Shown: piece after piece, positions 36,990 through 37,549 of the stretch | Numbering within the stretch: the stretch's first letter is position 1 | Layout of the letters: every line of letters starts with the position of its first letter | Source: Baffinella frigidus | Taxonomy: Eukaryota > Cryptophyceae > Cryptomonadales > Baffinellaceae | DNA length: 37,549 bases | Assembly (NCBI GenBank): GCA_026770585.1 | Contig: MU646403.1 | Location: 211,739 to 249,287, forward strand | Reading direction: 5' to 3' | Notes under the pieces: generated by a model | What the model was told of the DNA's origin: nothing | What the model saw: the letters and a program-made list of their open reading frames with translations, nothing else | Databases searched by the model: none | Position numbers and translations under genes: made by a program

Positions 36990-37005
36990 GTACCAGCTCA
37001 CCACG

Positions 37006-37144
37006 CCACTTAGCAGCCACCGAGGTCTCCACGGATGCAGTCCATCTCAACTATTTGTTCTAGAATCTTATCCATTGCCCTAGAACCTGACCGGAGTTTC
37101 ACCTTGAATACAAGGTGAAAAGGTCTTCGGTAGCTGCTAAGTGG
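37006..37144. mobile_element. Inverted-repeat element, CCACTTAGCAGC family, reverse orientation
   Basis: The ends are CCACTTAGCAGCCACCGAGG and CTTCGGTAGCTGCTAAGTGG. The interior is the reverse complement of the copies at 12257 and 24469. It begins 16 bp past the donor of the polar exon. Confidence 0.85.
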
Positions 37145-37250
37145 TTGGCGAGCCCGGGCTCTCTGGAGCGTAAACGTTGGCGGATTTGTACCGCACCCCC
37201 AGCATGTCAACTTGAGAATAGTCGGTCAACCGGAGTGAAGCAGAGCTAGG
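37140..37250. mobile_element. Element of the CTAGCTCTG family
   Basis: It reads GGTTGGCGAGCCCGGGCTCT, TTTGTACCGCACCCCCAGCA and ends GGTCAACCGGAGTGAAGCAG then AGCTAGG. It is joined to the right end of the element 37006-37144. Confidence 0.75.
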
Positions 37251-37549
37251 CCCCCGCCGCGGCCCCGCGCCCCCTAGTCAGTCCGCATGATCTGTGTGTG
37301 AGCAACGTATCAGCCTAGTTGCAGCTGCAACTAGGATGCAGTTGCAGCTGCAACTGCAGATGCTGTGGATCAGCATCTGCTGGGTGCAGGCACCTCCTAG
37401 CTCTGTCTGACTCGATTCAGGAGATGCGGCGCCCAGCTGCATGCACCTTGAACCCCAAACCCTACACCGCAACCCCCAATCACGTTCCTTGTCTCACGAG
37501 CCCCGTGTTCGCGCAGAGGCGCCTCTCCTGATGAGAGACTGAGGGAGAG
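37251..37549. other. Right edge, no recognised exon
   Basis: GC-rich CCGCCGCGGCCCCGCGCCCC is followed by the palindrome chain, a CTAGCTCTGTCTGACTCGAT element end (37397-37416), a short CCCCAAACCCTACACC filler (37452-37470) and an open end. The next exon of the plus-strand gene may lie beyond the window. Confidence 0.55.
37314..37380. repeat. Chain of three adjacent palindromes
   Basis: 37314-37335 is a perfect 22-bp palindrome (CCTAGTTGCAG and its complement). 37338-37357 is a perfect 20-bp palindrome (GCAGTTGCAG and its complement). 37356-37380 is a 10-bp stem (GCAGATGCTG / CAGCATCTGC) with loop TGGAT. All share the GCAGCTGC or GCAG theme. No coding sign. Confidence 0.92.

Noticed and set aside
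1-37549. tRNA, rRNA or other structural RNA genes
   Set aside because: No cloverleaf-like or conserved rRNA sequence was noticed on reading both strands. A covariance-model search would be needed to exclude small ones.

Overview
The window is eukaryotic nuclear DNA. It has short coding exons (about 33-450 bp) with GT-AG borders, long introns full of Arabidopsis-type telomere-like repeats (TTTAGGG/CCCTAAA), many short inverted-repeat transposons, and one assembly gap (24027-24205). There are no operons, Shine-Dalgarno sites, tRNAs, rRNAs or CRISPR arrays. The TTTAGGG telomere type, the GC-rich exons and a beta-xylosidase-like GH3 enzyme point to a green-lineage alga. A prasinophyte with a large repeat-rich genome, such as Cymbomonas, is my guess only. 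Almost all the long open frames in the window are translated repeats, not genes.

Two genes fill the window and start head to head near 19.15-19.5 kb. On the minus strand, from 19153 down to the left edge, is a secreted glycoside hydrolase family 3 gene. I resolved 17 exons plus one doubtful one. Splice phases agree in three blocks: A to K, M to P, and Q to R. The set covers the signal peptide, the catalytic (beta/alpha)8 domain with the SDCGAIG nucleophile motif, and the second domain up to a PGRTYR motif. The junction between exons K and M and the stretch between P and Q are unresolved. The 3' end lies beyond position 1. On the plus strand, from 19520 to beyond the right edge, is a second multi-exon gene. 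I do not recognise its product; it has HEAT-like helical stretches, a coiled coil and a polar tail. Six to eight neighbouring exons in it also join in phase.

The main oddity is that nearly every exon of both genes is accompanied by one to six decayed partial copies in the adjacent introns (exon echoes). These copies are usually separated by inverted-repeat elements and often carry the flanking splice site with them. The telomere-like filler also follows the direction of transcription. It reads CCCTAAA in the sense strand of both genes, so the plus strand shows TTTAGGG on the left and CCCTAAA on the right. In that orientation the repeat contains neither GT nor AG and so offers no splice-site dinucleotides.

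Layout: 1-19153 GH3 gene (minus); 19154-19519 shared upstream region; 19520-25029 5' part of the second gene with the sequence gap; 25370-27147 well-resolved exons; 28167-31297 acidic and coiled-coil exons; 32333-34361 HEAT-like exons; 35387-36740 an array of one exon in seven states of decay; 36832-36989 polar exon; 37006-37549 transposon copies and a chain of nested palindromes.
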